Assembly (NCBI GenBank): GCA_016214955.1 | Contig: JACRMN010000022.1 | Location: 88,689 to 152,688, forward strand | Direction of reading: 5' to 3' | Source of the DNA: Deltaproteobacteria bacterium | GTDB taxonomy: Bacteria; Myxococcota; Myxococcia; Myxococcales; Anaeromyxobacteraceae | Length of the DNA: 64,000 bases | In this document: one piece after another, positions 53,235 through 61,051 of the stretch | How the letters are laid out: each line of letters begins with the position of its first letter | Numbering within the stretch: position 1 is the first letter of the stretch | Made by a program: the position numbers and the translations under genes | Notes under the pieces: generated by a model | The model's database searches: none | The model's input: only the letters and a program-made list of their open reading frames with translations | Told to the model about the DNA's origin: nothing

Positions 53235-54401
53235 TCAGCCGGCCAGCGCCGGGAGGAAGCTCCGGCCGGCCGGGCAGCTCACCCCGAAGTGATCGGCCAC
53301 GGTGGCCCCCAGGTCGGCGAAGGTGTCGCGCACGCCCAGCGGGCCGCCGCCGCGCCCCGGCGCGTGCACCAGGAGCGGCACGTACTCGCGGGAGTGGTCG
53401 GTGGAGGGGGTGGTCGGATCGCAGCCGTGGTCGGCGGTGACGGCGAGAACGTCGCCCGGCCTCAGCTGCCCGAGGATCCGCGGCAGTGCCCGGTCGAGCT
53501 CCTCCAGCGCCCGCCCGTAGCCCGCGGGGTCGTTGCGGTGGCCGTAGAGCATGTCGAAGTCCACCAGGTTGACGAAGAGCAGCCCCCGCGGGAGCGAGCC
53601 CAGCAGCCGCTCGGTGCGGGCCAGCCCGTCGGCGTTGCCCTCGGTGTGGACCTCGTCGGTGATGCCCTTGCGGTCGAAGATGTCGGCGATCTTGCCCACG
53701 GCCACCACCGGCACGCCCCGCTCCGCCAGCCGCTCCAGCACCGTCCGCTCCGGCGAGGGGATGGAGAAGTCCTTGCGGTTGTAGGTGCGCACGTAGGCGC
53801 CGGGCTCGCCCACGAAGGGCCGGGCGATGACCCGGGCCACGCGGAAGGGGTCGAGGAGCGCCCGCGCCTGGCGGCACCACTCGTAGAGCACCGGCAGCGG
53901 CACCGTCTCCTCGTGGCAAGCCACCTGGAAGACCGAGTCGGCCGAGGTGTAGACGATGGGCTTGCCGGTGCGCTGGTGCTCCTCGCCCAGCTCCTGGATG
54001 ATCTCGGTGCCGCTCGCCACCTCGTTGCCCAGCACCCCGGGCGCGCCGGTGGCCCGGAGCCAGGGCTCCAGGATCTCGGGCGGGAAGCCCTGCGGGAAGA
54101 GGCGCAGCCCCTCGCGCAGGACCACGCCCATCATCTCCCAGTGGCCGGTGATGGTGTCCTTGCCCTGGGAGCGCTCCGCCATCTTGCCGTGGAAGCCGCT
54201 GGGCGCCGGGTCGGGCGGGACGCCCTGCACAGTGGTGAGGTGTCCGAGCCCGAGCCGGCCCAGGGTGGGCAGGGAGAGGCCGCCCACCGCCCGGCTGACG
54301 TTGCCGATGGTGTCCGAGCCCTCGTCGCCGTATGCGGAGGCGTCGGGCAGCGCGCCGCAGCCGGCGCTGTCGGCGACCAGGATGACGAAGCGTCCACTCA
54401 T
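53235..54401 (-). CDS. deoB: Phosphopentomutase DeoB
   Basis: A 388-residue alkaline-phosphatase-superfamily enzyme. Metal-binding groups are seen in ILVADSAGCGALPDA, GKDTITGHWEMMG, VNLVDFDMLYGHRND and VTADHGCDPTTPSTDHSREY. It interconverts ribose/deoxyribose 1- and 5-phosphates in nucleoside salvage. Lies 53 bp downstream of deoC on the same strand, giving a deoC-deoB pair. Confidence 0.95.
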   Translation of the reverse strand: MSGRFVILVADSAGCGALPDASAYGDEGSDTIGNVSRAVGGLSLPTLGRLGLGHLTTVQGVPPDPAPSGFHGKMAERSQGKDTITGHWEMMGVVLREGLRLFPQGFPPEILEPWLRATGAPGVLGNEVASGTEIIQELGEEHQRTGKPIVYTSADSVFQVACHEETVPLPVLYEWCRQARALLDPFRVARVIARPFVGEPGAYVRTYNRKDFSIPSPERTVLERLAERGVPVVAVGKIADIFDRKGITDEVHTEGNADGLARTERLLGSLPRGLLFVNLVDFDMLYGHRNDPAGYGRALEELDRALPRILGQLRPGDVLAVTADHGCDPTTPSTDHSREYVPLLVHAPGRGGGPLGVRDTFADLGATVADHFGVSCPAGRSFLPALAG

Positions 54402-54454
54402 GGGGCGATCCTAAGCGGCGCCGGGACGCGCCGCGAGCGGAAGGCGCCGGCCGC

Positions 54455-55147
54455 CTAGAAGGTCGCCGCCTCGACGATGGCTACCGAGGCGGAGCACCCG
54501 ATGCGGCTGGCCCCGGCCTCGGCCATGCGCCGGGCGTCGGCGGCGGTGCGGATGCCGCCCGAGGCCTTCACCCCCACCGCCGGGCCCACGCAGGCGCGCA
54601 GCAGGGCCACGTCCTCGGCGGTGGCCCCGCCGGGCCCGAAGCCGGTGGAGGTCTTCACCCAGGCGGCCCCGGCGGCCACCGCCAGCGCGGCGGCCATGGC
54701 CCGCTCCGCCGGCGAGAGGGCCGCGGTCTCCAGGATCACCTTGACCTCGGCCTGCCCCGCCGCCGCCACCACCGCCGCCAGGTCGGCCACCACCTCGCGG
54801 TGGCGCAGCGCCCGGAACGCCGGCAGCGGCAGCACCACGTCCACCTCGCGGGCTCCGGCGTCGCGCGCCGCGCGCGCCTCGTCGGCCCGGGCCGGCGTGC
54901 CGCCCTGGCCCAGGGGGAAGTCCACCACCGCCACCGGCAGCACCGCGCTCCCGGAGAGGCGGGCGGCCACCAGCGCCACGTGCTCGAGCCGCACGCAGAC
55001 CCCGGCGAAGGCGTGCTGCAGCGCCTCCCGGCAGAGCCGCTCCACCTCCGCGCCGGTGGCACCGGGTCGCAGCAGCGTGTGGTCGATGAGTGGCGCCAGG
55101 TCGCGCGGCGAGCGCAGCGTCCCGGGCGGCAGCGGGCCGCGGGCCAC
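54455..55147 (-). CDS. deoC: Deoxyribose-phosphate aldolase DeoC
   Basis: A 230-residue class I aldolase. Landmarks are IDHTLLRP at the N-terminus, VDVVLPLPAF, KVILETAAL, the Schiff-base lysine in WVKTSTGF and VKASGGIR. It splits deoxyribose-5-phosphate into glyceraldehyde-3-phosphate and acetaldehyde. The GTG start lies 3 nt after the stop of the AgmX-like gene, so the two are co-transcribed, an unexpected partnership. Confidence 0.95.
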   Translation of the reverse strand: MARGPLPPGTLRSPRDLAPLIDHTLLRPGATGAEVERLCREALQHAFAGVCVRLEHVALVAARLSGSAVLPVAVVDFPLGQGGTPARADEARAARDAGAREVDVVLPLPAFRALRHREVVADLAAVVAAAGQAEVKVILETAALSPAERAMAAALAVAAGAAWVKTSTGFGPGGATAEDVALLRACVGPAVGVKASGGIRTAADARRMAEAGASRIGCSASVAIVEAATF

Positions 55148-55150
55148 GGC

Positions 55151-56752
55151 CTACCGGAGGACCAGCGGGACGCGGACCCGCACCGCGTCTCCGGAGAAGG
55201 CCGGGAAGGCCATCCGGTTCGCCTCCCGCTTGAGGCAGGCGCCCAGCCCGGTGGACGACAGCTCCTGATCGTCGAGCGTGGGGTAGAGCGCCTTGCCGCT
55301 CGGGTTCACGGTCATCGTCACAGTGACCCGGCGCTGCTCGGCGAGGAGCTGGGGCTCGGCCTTTCGGGCCTGGGCCACGCACGCCTCGAAGTGGCTGGCA
55401 TGGCGGTTGATGGTCGCCTCGATGTCCTTGTCGTCGAGCGGCCGGTCGCCGCCGCCGCTGCTGGCGGGCGCCGCAGCCACCGCCGCGGGAGAGGAGGGGC
55501 GAGCCTCGGGCTCGGGCGCGGGCGCCGAGGTGGCCACCGGGCGCTGCGCCGGAGGGGCGGCCAGCGCCACCGCCGGCAGCGGCGCCGGACGCGCCGGCTC
55601 GGGCCTGGCCTCGGGGCCGCGCGCTGGCGGGCTCTCCCGGCCGGGCCGCGGGGCGCGCCGCTCCGCTGCCGCCGCGGGCTGCGGCTTCGGCGCGGGAGGC
55701 CTTGGCTTCGCGGCCGGGGGCGGTTTCGCGGCCGGCGGCGGTGCGACGGGGACGGCGATCTCCGGCTCGGGGGCCCGGCCCACCTGCGGCGCGGGAGCGG
55801 GACTGGCGGCAGCGGCAGCGGGCGCGGGCTCCGGAGCCTTCGGGGCGGCCGCGGGCGGCTGGGGCGCCGGGACGGCCGGCGCGGCGGCGGTCTCCACCTT
55901 CCCTTGCATCCCCTCCGCCTCGGACGGCTTCTTCCCCGTGCCAGCCCTGGCCATGAGCCAGCCCGCCAGGGCCACGACCCCCAGTCCCACGCCCAGCCCG
56001 GCGAGGGGCACCCAGCGCCGCCTCGGCGCCGGCGGCGGCGGCGCCTGCCGCACCGACTCCTGCACAGGGGCCATCCGCGGCAGCTTCGGCACCTTGCGGC
56101 TCTCGACGGTGCCGCCGGTCACCAGCAAGGGGCGGGAGCCCGAGGTGGCGTCCATCATCCGGTTCAGGTCCGCGAACGCCTCCTCCGACTCGGACAGCTT
56201 GGGGATCGGCAGCGGCGTGGCGACGGGGGTCCCGTCGGGAGCGAGGAAGGGATCGGGCGGCGCGAGCGGCGGCGCCTCCGGCACGCTCGCCAGCTCGGCC
56301 GAAAGCTCGGCCGCCATGGTGGCGAAGGGGTCCTCGGCGGAGCGGTTCGATTCCTCGAGCTCGATGGCGTGCGAGGTCGCCGGCTTCTCCGCGGCCATCT
56401 GCGTCGGGCTGGGCGCCGTCGAGCCGCCTGCCGACGGCGCCCTCGGCACGGGCGGAGGAACCGGCAGGGGCGTGGCAGCGGGGCGCTCGGTTCTCGCCGA
56501 CACCGGGGAGAGCGGCTCGCCCTCCAGCGGCAGGACCACGGCGACCTCCTCGACGTCGCCGTCGACCGGGGCGTCGAGGAAGAAGGGGAGCGGGGTGATG
56601 GCGGGGATGGTGCCCGGCGGTGGAGTGGGGAGCGCGGCCGGTTTCACCACGATGTGGTGGCCGCACTGCCTGCACTTCATCTTGAAGGCGCGCCCGCGCA
56701 CCTTCTCGTCGGCCATGTACGCGCGGCCGCACTTGTCGCAGGTGAACTTCAC
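55151..56752 (-). CDS. Zinc-ribbon protein with AgmX/TonB-like C-terminal domain
   Basis: About 533 residues. N-terminal zinc ribbon (CDKCGRAYMADEKVRG, then CRQCGHHIVV), a long acidic/proline-rich region, one transmembrane helix (about 240-260), a Pro/Ala/Lys-rich periplasmic spacer of about 170 residues and a C-terminal domain (DDKDIEATINRHASHFEACV, VTVTMTVNPSGK, FPAFSGD) like the AgmX/PglI and TonB C-terminal domains. AgmX-type proteins occur in myxobacterial gliding and periplasm-spanning machines. I chose GTG because zinc-ribbon homologues begin at M/V-K-F-x-C; an ATG lies 12 codons earlier. Confidence 0.82.
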   Translation of the reverse strand: MKFTCDKCGRAYMADEKVRGRAFKMKCRQCGHHIVVKPAALPTPPPGTIPAITPLPFFLDAPVDGDVEEVAVVLPLEGEPLSPVSARTERPAATPLPVPPPVPRAPSAGGSTAPSPTQMAAEKPATSHAIELEESNRSAEDPFATMAAELSAELASVPEAPPLAPPDPFLAPDGTPVATPLPIPKLSESEEAFADLNRMMDATSGSRPLLVTGGTVESRKVPKLPRMAPVQESVRQAPPPPAPRRRWVPLAGLGVGLGVVALAGWLMARAGTGKKPSEAEGMQGKVETAAAPAVPAPQPPAAAPKAPEPAPAAAAASPAPAPQVGRAPEPEIAVPVAPPPAAKPPPAAKPRPPAPKPQPAAAAERRAPRPGRESPPARGPEARPEPARPAPLPAVALAAPPAQRPVATSAPAPEPEARPSSPAAVAAAPASSGGGDRPLDDKDIEATINRHASHFEACVAQARKAEPQLLAEQRRVTVTMTVNPSGKALYPTLDDQELSSTGLGACLKREANRMAFPAFSGDAVRVRVPLVLR

Positions 56753-56807
56753 GGGCGGACTGTAGTCCCGGCCCCCGCACGGGTGCAAGAAGGCTCCACG
56801 CCCGTCG

Positions 56808-57689
56808 CTATCGCGGATCCCTCGCCGGAGGGAGGGCCGCCGACACGGTTCCGAACACCGCCTCGCCCTGCGGCGAAACCTCGCAGCCGGCCTCTTCCTC
56901 CTCGATCCAGGGATCTCGGCCGCTCGCCATCCCCAGGCGGGTCAGGAGCTGGCGGTCGAGGAGATGGGTGGGGACGACCCGCCCCAGCGCGTGGAGCAGG
57001 TTGCCCTTCACCGCGCCGTGCTCGGCGGAGAGCTCGGCCAGCAGCCGCTTGACCCGCTTGCGGCGCAGGTTGGGCTGCGAGCCGCACAGGTCGCAGGGGA
57101 TGATCGGGAAGGCCATCGCCTCGGCGAAGGCCGCCAGGTCCTCCTCGGCGGCGTAGCACAGGGGGCGGATGACCAGGTTGCGGCCGTCGTCGCTGCGGAG
57201 CTTGGGCGGCATGCTCTTCAGCGACCCGGAGTAGAGGGCGTTGAGCAGCAGCGTCTCGATGAGGTCGTCGCGGTGGTGGCCGAGGGCGATCTTGTTGCAG
57301 CCCATCTCCACGGCGGCGTTGTAGAGGATGCCGCGGCGCAGGCGGGAGCAGACCGGGCAGGTGGTCTCGCCCTCGGGCACGAGCCGCTTGACGATGGAGT
57401 AGGTGTCCTTCTGCAGCATGACGTGGGGCACGCCCACGCGCTCGAAGTGGGCCCGCAGGACATGGGCCGGGAAGCCCGGCTGCCCCTGGTCGAGGTTGAC
57501 GGCGGTGAGCTCGAAGTGGACCGGGGCCCGCTCCCGCAGCCGCTGCAGCAGGTGCAGCATGGCGAGGCTGTCCTTGCCCCCCGAGACCGCCACCAGGATC
57601 CGGTCACCCTCCTCGACGAGCCCGAAGTCCTCGATGGCGCGGGAGACGGCCCGCAGCAGCCTGCGCTCCAGCCTGGGTGCGTCCGGCAT
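56808..57689 (-). CDS. ttcA: tRNA 2-thiocytidine synthetase TtcA-like
   Basis: A 293-residue PP-loop ATPase. SGGKDS (36-41) activates the tRNA base with ATP; CPVC (111-114) and CDLC (about residue 200) hold the iron-sulfur cluster; GHHRDDLIETLLLN is family-typical. It thiolates C32 in some tRNAs. Length matches TtcA. There is no Shine-Dalgarno, but a TATACC box lies 7 nt before the ATG, so the mRNA may be leaderless. It is divergent from the FYDLN gene. Confidence 0.92.
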   Translation of the reverse strand: MPDAPRLERRLLRAVSRAIEDFGLVEEGDRILVAVSGGKDSLAMLHLLQRLRERAPVHFELTAVNLDQGQPGFPAHVLRAHFERVGVPHVMLQKDTYSIVKRLVPEGETTCPVCSRLRRGILYNAAVEMGCNKIALGHHRDDLIETLLLNALYSGSLKSMPPKLRSDDGRNLVIRPLCYAAEEDLAAFAEAMAFPIIPCDLCGSQPNLRRKRVKRLLAELSAEHGAVKGNLLHALGRVVPTHLLDRQLLTRLGMASGRDPWIEEEEAGCEVSPQGEAVFGTVSAALPPARDPR

Positions 57690-57696
57690 GCGGGAG

Positions 57697-57702
57697 GGTA
57701 TA
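57697..57702 (-). promoter_or_regulatory. -10-like box TATACC before ttcA
   Basis: On the minus strand TATACC lies 7 nt before the ttcA start codon without a ribosome-binding site in between. No good -35 is seen. Confidence 0.35.
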
Positions 57703-57724
57703 GCACGCACCCTCCCCTTTTCCT

Positions 57725-57752
57725 TTGACGCCTCCGGCGCGGCTGCGATAAA
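57725..57752 (+). promoter_or_regulatory. Promoter of FYDLN-acid gene
   Basis: TTGACG (five of six) and GATAAA (four of six) with a 16-bp spacer; predicted start near 57759, 15 nt before the ATG, with GAGGGA as ribosome-binding site. Confidence 0.6.
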
Positions 57753-57773
57753 GCCCGGCCCCGGAGCGAGGGA

Positions 57774-58049
57774 ATGATGACCCCGAAGGATCTCGGCACC
57801 AAGCACACCTGCTGGAAGTGCGGCGCCAAGTTCTACGACATGAAGAAGCCGGCGCCGATCTGCCCCAAGTGCGGCAGCGACGCCCGCCAGAAGCCGGCCT
57901 CCAAGAGCGGCGCCGCGGAGAAGCGCGCCAAGACGCCGCCGCGCGAGGAGCCCGCCGAGACCGAAGAGCTCGGAGACGAGGCAGGCCTCGACAAGGAGCT
58001 CGACGAGGACTTCGAGGAGGCCGACGAGCCCGAGGACGACGAGGGCTAG
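57774..58049 (+). CDS. FYDLN-acid (TIGR02300-type) zinc-ribbon protein
   Basis: A 91-residue protein. The N-terminal half has a two-Cys-pair zinc ribbon (CWKCGAKFYDM, then CPKCGSD) with the family's FYD motif. The C-terminal half is strongly acidic (DEDFEEADEPEDDEG). The family is widespread in proteobacteria and of unknown function. Two adjacent ATGs make the exact start ambiguous by one codon. Confidence 0.88.
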   Translation: MMTPKDLGTKHTCWKCGAKFYDMKKPAPICPKCGSDARQKPASKSGAAEKRAKTPPREEPAETEELGDEAGLDKELDEDFEEADEPEDDEG

Positions 58050-58089
58050 CGGGTCTGGCGGCCAGCCCCGCCGGCCGCTGGCGGGCTAG
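58046..58089. terminator. Dyad spanning two convergent stop codons
   Basis: CTAGC/GCTAG outer arms, each containing a stop codon, and GCCAGC/GCTGGC inner arms flank a GC-rich centre. It may terminate both transcripts. Confidence 0.4.
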
Positions 58090-58748
58090 TAGACGAGCTC
58101 CACCGCCGCCGTCCCGGTCTCCGGCACCTGCACCGCCACGGTCCGCTCCCCGAGCCGCTCGTGCCAGGCCACGAGTGTGTAGCTGCCGGGCGGCAGGCTG
58201 GCGATGGCGAAGCGCCCGTCGAGCCCGGTCACCGCCGCCGGTCCTTCCACCACCGCGATCCAGGCCGACATCCAGTCGTGGACGTCGCAGCGCACCTGGA
58301 CGAGGCCGGCGCGCGAGAGCCGCTGCTCGGCCTGCTCGCCGGGCAGCGCCAGGGCCAGGTTGAAGGCGGTGGAGCGGCCGCGCCAGCCGTGCACGCTGTG
58401 GAGCACGGCGTCGGACGAGCCGACGGAGAGGGTCGAGCCGACAGGCAAGGCCTGGACGTGAGGCGAGAAGCGGCAGCGCACCTGCGCCAGCGCTCCGCGC
58501 ACCGGCGCCGGCGCCGGCCCGGGGACTCCCCGCACCTCGACCACCACGTTGGCCAGGCGGCCATCGTTCACCAGCAGTGACTCGTCGTTGACCGAGGCGC
58601 CGCAGGCGTCGCGGTCCTTGCTCACCGCGCGCTCGGGCCGGGGGCGCTCGGGTCCGGCGTAGCGCACCGTGCCGTGCAGCTCCCCGGCCCGGGCGGCGGG
58701 CGCGGCGGCGAGGAGGGCGAGGAGGAGGGCGCGGGGGGTGCGGGGCAC
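58086..58748 (-). CDS. Exported cupredoxin-like protein
   Basis: A 220-residue protein with a signal peptide (residues 1-21, ending ARA). A beta-sandwich carries a possible type 1 copper set: His in VLHSVHG, then Cys, His and Met in RCDVHDWM (C-x2-H-x2-M). The last 45 residues (GLDGRFAIASLPPGSYTLVAWHE) resemble a carboxypeptidase-regulatory-like/transthyretin-fold repeat. Similar proteins sit near methylamine-use or oxidase genes. It is divergent from ctaB, so a link to oxidase assembly or copper is possible. GGAG precedes the GTG start. Copper binding is inferred. Confidence 0.8.
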   Translation of the reverse strand: MPRTPRALLLALLAAAPAARAGELHGTVRYAGPERPRPERAVSKDRDACGASVNDESLLVNDGRLANVVVEVRGVPGPAPAPVRGALAQVRCRFSPHVQALPVGSTLSVGSSDAVLHSVHGWRGRSTAFNLALALPGEQAEQRLSRAGLVQVRCDVHDWMSAWIAVVEGPAAVTGLDGRFAIASLPPGSYTLVAWHERLGERTVAVQVPETGTAAVELVY

Positions 58749-58953
58749 GGTTGCTCCAGGGCTCTGCGGCCCGACCGGAGTAGCACCGGCGGCGGAGGCC
58801 GGCAACGGCGCCGCCGCTGGCCGGTCCCGGCGGGGAGCCCCCTTTGGGCCGCAGGGTGGTGCGGTTGCCCGCGGAGCCGGCCGTGCCTAAATCTCCGCTG
58901 ACCGGATGGCTTCCCCCGCCCTCGCCCCCTGAGCCCGCCGCAACCCGACCCCC

Positions 58954-59847
58954 ATGTCCCCTGCCGTGGCCGCCACCGCAGTCCGTCCTTCGCCGCTGGC
59001 GCAGCTGCGCGACGTGGCGCTCCTCGCCAAGCCCCGGCTGGCCACGCTGGTGGTCTGCACCGCCGCCGGCGGCATGTGGCTGGCCCCGGGCCACCGCGAC
59101 GCGGTGCGGGCCGGGGCCCTGCTGCTCGGCATCACCCTGGTGGTCGGCGCCGCCAACGCCCTCAACAACTGGCTGGAGCGCGAGAGCGACGCCCGCATGC
59201 GCCGCACCCGCGACCGGCCGCTCCCCGCCGGCCGGCTCGAGCCCTGGGTGGCCCTGCTGCTGGGCCTGGGGCTGCCGGCCCTGGCCCTGCCGGCGCTGGG
59301 CTGGTTCACCAATGGTCTCACCGCCACGCTGGGCGCGCTGGCGCTCTTCAGCTACGTGGTCGTCTACACGCCGCTGAAGCAGCACAGCTCGCTGGCGCTC
59401 TTCGTGGGCGCGGTGCCCGGCGCCATCCCGCCGCTCATGGGCTGGACCGCGGTCACCGGCCGGCTCGACGCCGGCGGCCTGGCGCTCTTCGCCGTGCTCT
59501 TCTGCTGGCAGCTCCCCCACTTCCTGGCCATCTCCATCTACCTCCAGGAGGACTACGCGCGCGGCGGCCTGCGGGTCTTCGCCCTGGCCCACGGCCAGCG
59601 GGCGGCCCTCATCGCCACCGTCGCCTCCACCGCGCTGCTCGTGCCGGTGACCCTCTCGCTCCTGGCGCTGGGGCTGGCCGGCCCGGCCTACGGCCTGGCG
59701 GCGGCGCTGCTCGGCGGCGCGCTCCTGGGCTGGTCCATCACCGGCCTGTGGACCGCCAACCCGGTGCGCTGGTCGCGGAGCTTCTTCCTCGGCACCCTCG
59801 CCTACCTGACCCTGCTCCTGGCCGCGCTCTTCGTCTGGTCCCGGTAG
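58954..59847 (+). CDS. ctaB: Protohaem IX farnesyltransferase (haem O synthase)
   Basis: A 297-residue UbiA-family enzyme with eight or nine hydrophobic helices. NNWLERESDARMRRTRDRPLP carries the first Asp-rich prenyl-diphosphate site, and YTPLKQHSSLALFVGAVPGAIPPLMGW the second conserved loop. It makes haem O for haem-copper oxidases, so the organism should have an aerobic or microaerobic terminal oxidase encoded elsewhere. Followed 9 bp later by a DUF420 gene. Confidence 0.95.
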   Translation: MSPAVAATAVRPSPLAQLRDVALLAKPRLATLVVCTAAGGMWLAPGHRDAVRAGALLLGITLVVGAANALNNWLERESDARMRRTRDRPLPAGRLEPWVALLLGLGLPALALPALGWFTNGLTATLGALALFSYVVVYTPLKQHSSLALFVGAVPGAIPPLMGWTAVTGRLDAGGLALFAVLFCWQLPHFLAISIYLQEDYARGGLRVFALAHGQRAALIATVASTALLVPVTLSLLALGLAGPAYGLAAALLGGALLGWSITGLWTANPVRWSRSFFLGTLAYLTLLLAALFVWSR

Positions 59848-59856
59848 GATCGGCCC

Positions 59857-60291
59857 GTGACCTTCGCCTCGCTGCTGCCGCCGCTCAACGCGGCGCTCAA
59901 CGGCCTCTCCGCCCTGCTGCTCCTCGCCGGCTGGCGCGCCATCCGGGCCGGCGACCGGGAGCGCCACCGCCGGCGCATGCTGGCGGCCTTCGGCGTCTCC
60001 TGCGCCTTCCTGGTGAGCTACCTGACGCGGGTGGCGCTCACCGGGACCCACCGCTTCCCCGGCACCGGCTGGCTCCGCGCCGGCTACCTGGCGCTGCTCT
60101 TCAGCCACACCTTGCTGGCGGCGGCCTGCCTGCCGCTGGTCCTGGGCTCGCTGAGCTACGCGCTCCGGGGCCAGTTTCCCAGCCACCGGCGCGTGGCCCG
60201 CTGGACGCTGCCCGCCTGGCTCTACGTCTCGGTGACGGGGGTGCTGGTGTACGTCGTGCTCTACTGGGTGGCGCCGCGGCTGACAACGTAG
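59857..60291 (+). CDS. DUF420 membrane protein, oxidase-linked
   Basis: A 144-residue protein with four hydrophobic helices and conserved His residues (HRRRM, HRFPG, SHT, HRRVARWT) that fit DUF420. Family members (such as CtaM/YozB) accompany haem-copper oxidase assembly genes. It is the second gene of a ctaB operon, with a GTG start. Confidence 0.88.
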   Translation: MTFASLLPPLNAALNGLSALLLLAGWRAIRAGDRERHRRRMLAAFGVSCAFLVSYLTRVALTGTHRFPGTGWLRAGYLALLFSHTLLAAACLPLVLGSLSYALRGQFPSHRRVARWTLPAWLYVSVTGVLVYVVLYWVAPRLTT

Positions 60292-60326
60292 CGCGCGGCG
60301 GCGCGGATGCCGGCCGGGCGATGCGG

Positions 60327-60332
60327 TAGAAT
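60327..60332 (+). promoter_or_regulatory. -10-like box TAGAAT before lipoprotein gene
   Basis: TAGAAT (five of six to the -10 consensus) lies 7 nt before the ATG of the following lipoprotein gene, with no Shine-Dalgarno, predicting a leaderless transcript. Confidence 0.45.
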
Positions 60333-60339
60333 CCGCGCC

Positions 60340-61044
60340 ATGCGCCTCTTCCTCCCCGCCCTGCTGGCGCTCGCCAGCTGCGGCTCCTCGGTGGCCCGGG
60401 TCGAGGTCGATCCCGCCGGCATCCAGCTCACCGTCCGCGGGCAGGAGGCCCGGGTCCGGGCCGTGGCGCTGGCCGGCAACGGAAAGACGCTGCCCGAGAA
60501 GACCTGCGCCTGGACCTCCTCCGAGCCCCGGGTGGCGACTGTGGCGGCCCGCGGCAACGAGGCCACCGTGACCGCCGCCGGCTCCGGCAGCGCCGCCATC
60601 CGCTGCCGCACCGGCGACGCGGTGGGCGAGGTGCCGGTCTCGGTCCGGCTCATCGGCAAGGTAGAGGTGGCCGGGCCGCCGCCCCAGCTCGAGCTCCGGG
60701 ACCAGCCGGCGCCCACGGCGCTCCCGATCCGGGCCCTCGACGAGGCGGGCCAGCCGGCCACGCCGCGCCGCATCACCACCCGCTGTCTCGACGAGAACGT
60801 GTGCCGCGGCGACGACCGCGGCCAGCTCTGGCCGGTGGGCGCGGGCACCAGCCGGGCGGTGGTGGAGGCCGACGGCGTGCGCGCCGAGCTGGAGGTGAAG
60901 GTGGTGGACGCCCGCACCGCCGCCGGCAAGCCGCGGGCCGTCACCGGCAACCCCATGCTCGAGTACGAGAAGGCGGCCGAGATCATCCAGAAGGAGTGGA
61001 AGAAGAGCGGCCGGCCCAGGGCCCCGGGCTCGACCCAGCCCTAG
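60340..61044 (+). CDS. Lipoprotein with Ig-like (BIG2-type) domains
   Basis: A 234-residue protein. A short signal ends in LASC, a good lipobox, with mature Cys14. Two beta-rich segments follow, the first with VEVDPAGIQLTVRGQEARVRA and WTSSEPRVATV, which is the classic BIG2/invasin-like pattern. A charged C-terminus (EKAAEIIQKEWKKSGRP) may be flexible. Role unknown; probably an envelope lipoprotein. It converges on the MFS gene with 7 bp between stops. Confidence 0.82.
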   Translation: MRLFLPALLALASCGSSVARVEVDPAGIQLTVRGQEARVRAVALAGNGKTLPEKTCAWTSSEPRVATVAARGNEATVTAAGSGSAAIRCRTGDAVGEVPVSVRLIGKVEVAGPPPQLELRDQPAPTALPIRALDEAGQPATPRRITTRCLDENVCRGDDRGQLWPVGAGTSRAVVEADGVRAELEVKVVDARTAAGKPRAVTGNPMLEYEKAAEIIQKEWKKSGRPRAPGSTQP

Positions 61045-61051
61045 CCCTGCC

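Noticed and set aside
56343..56356. GGTTCGATTCC, like a tRNA T-loop
   Set aside because: No acceptor, D or anticodon arm can be built around it; it lies within the AgmX-like coding sequence.
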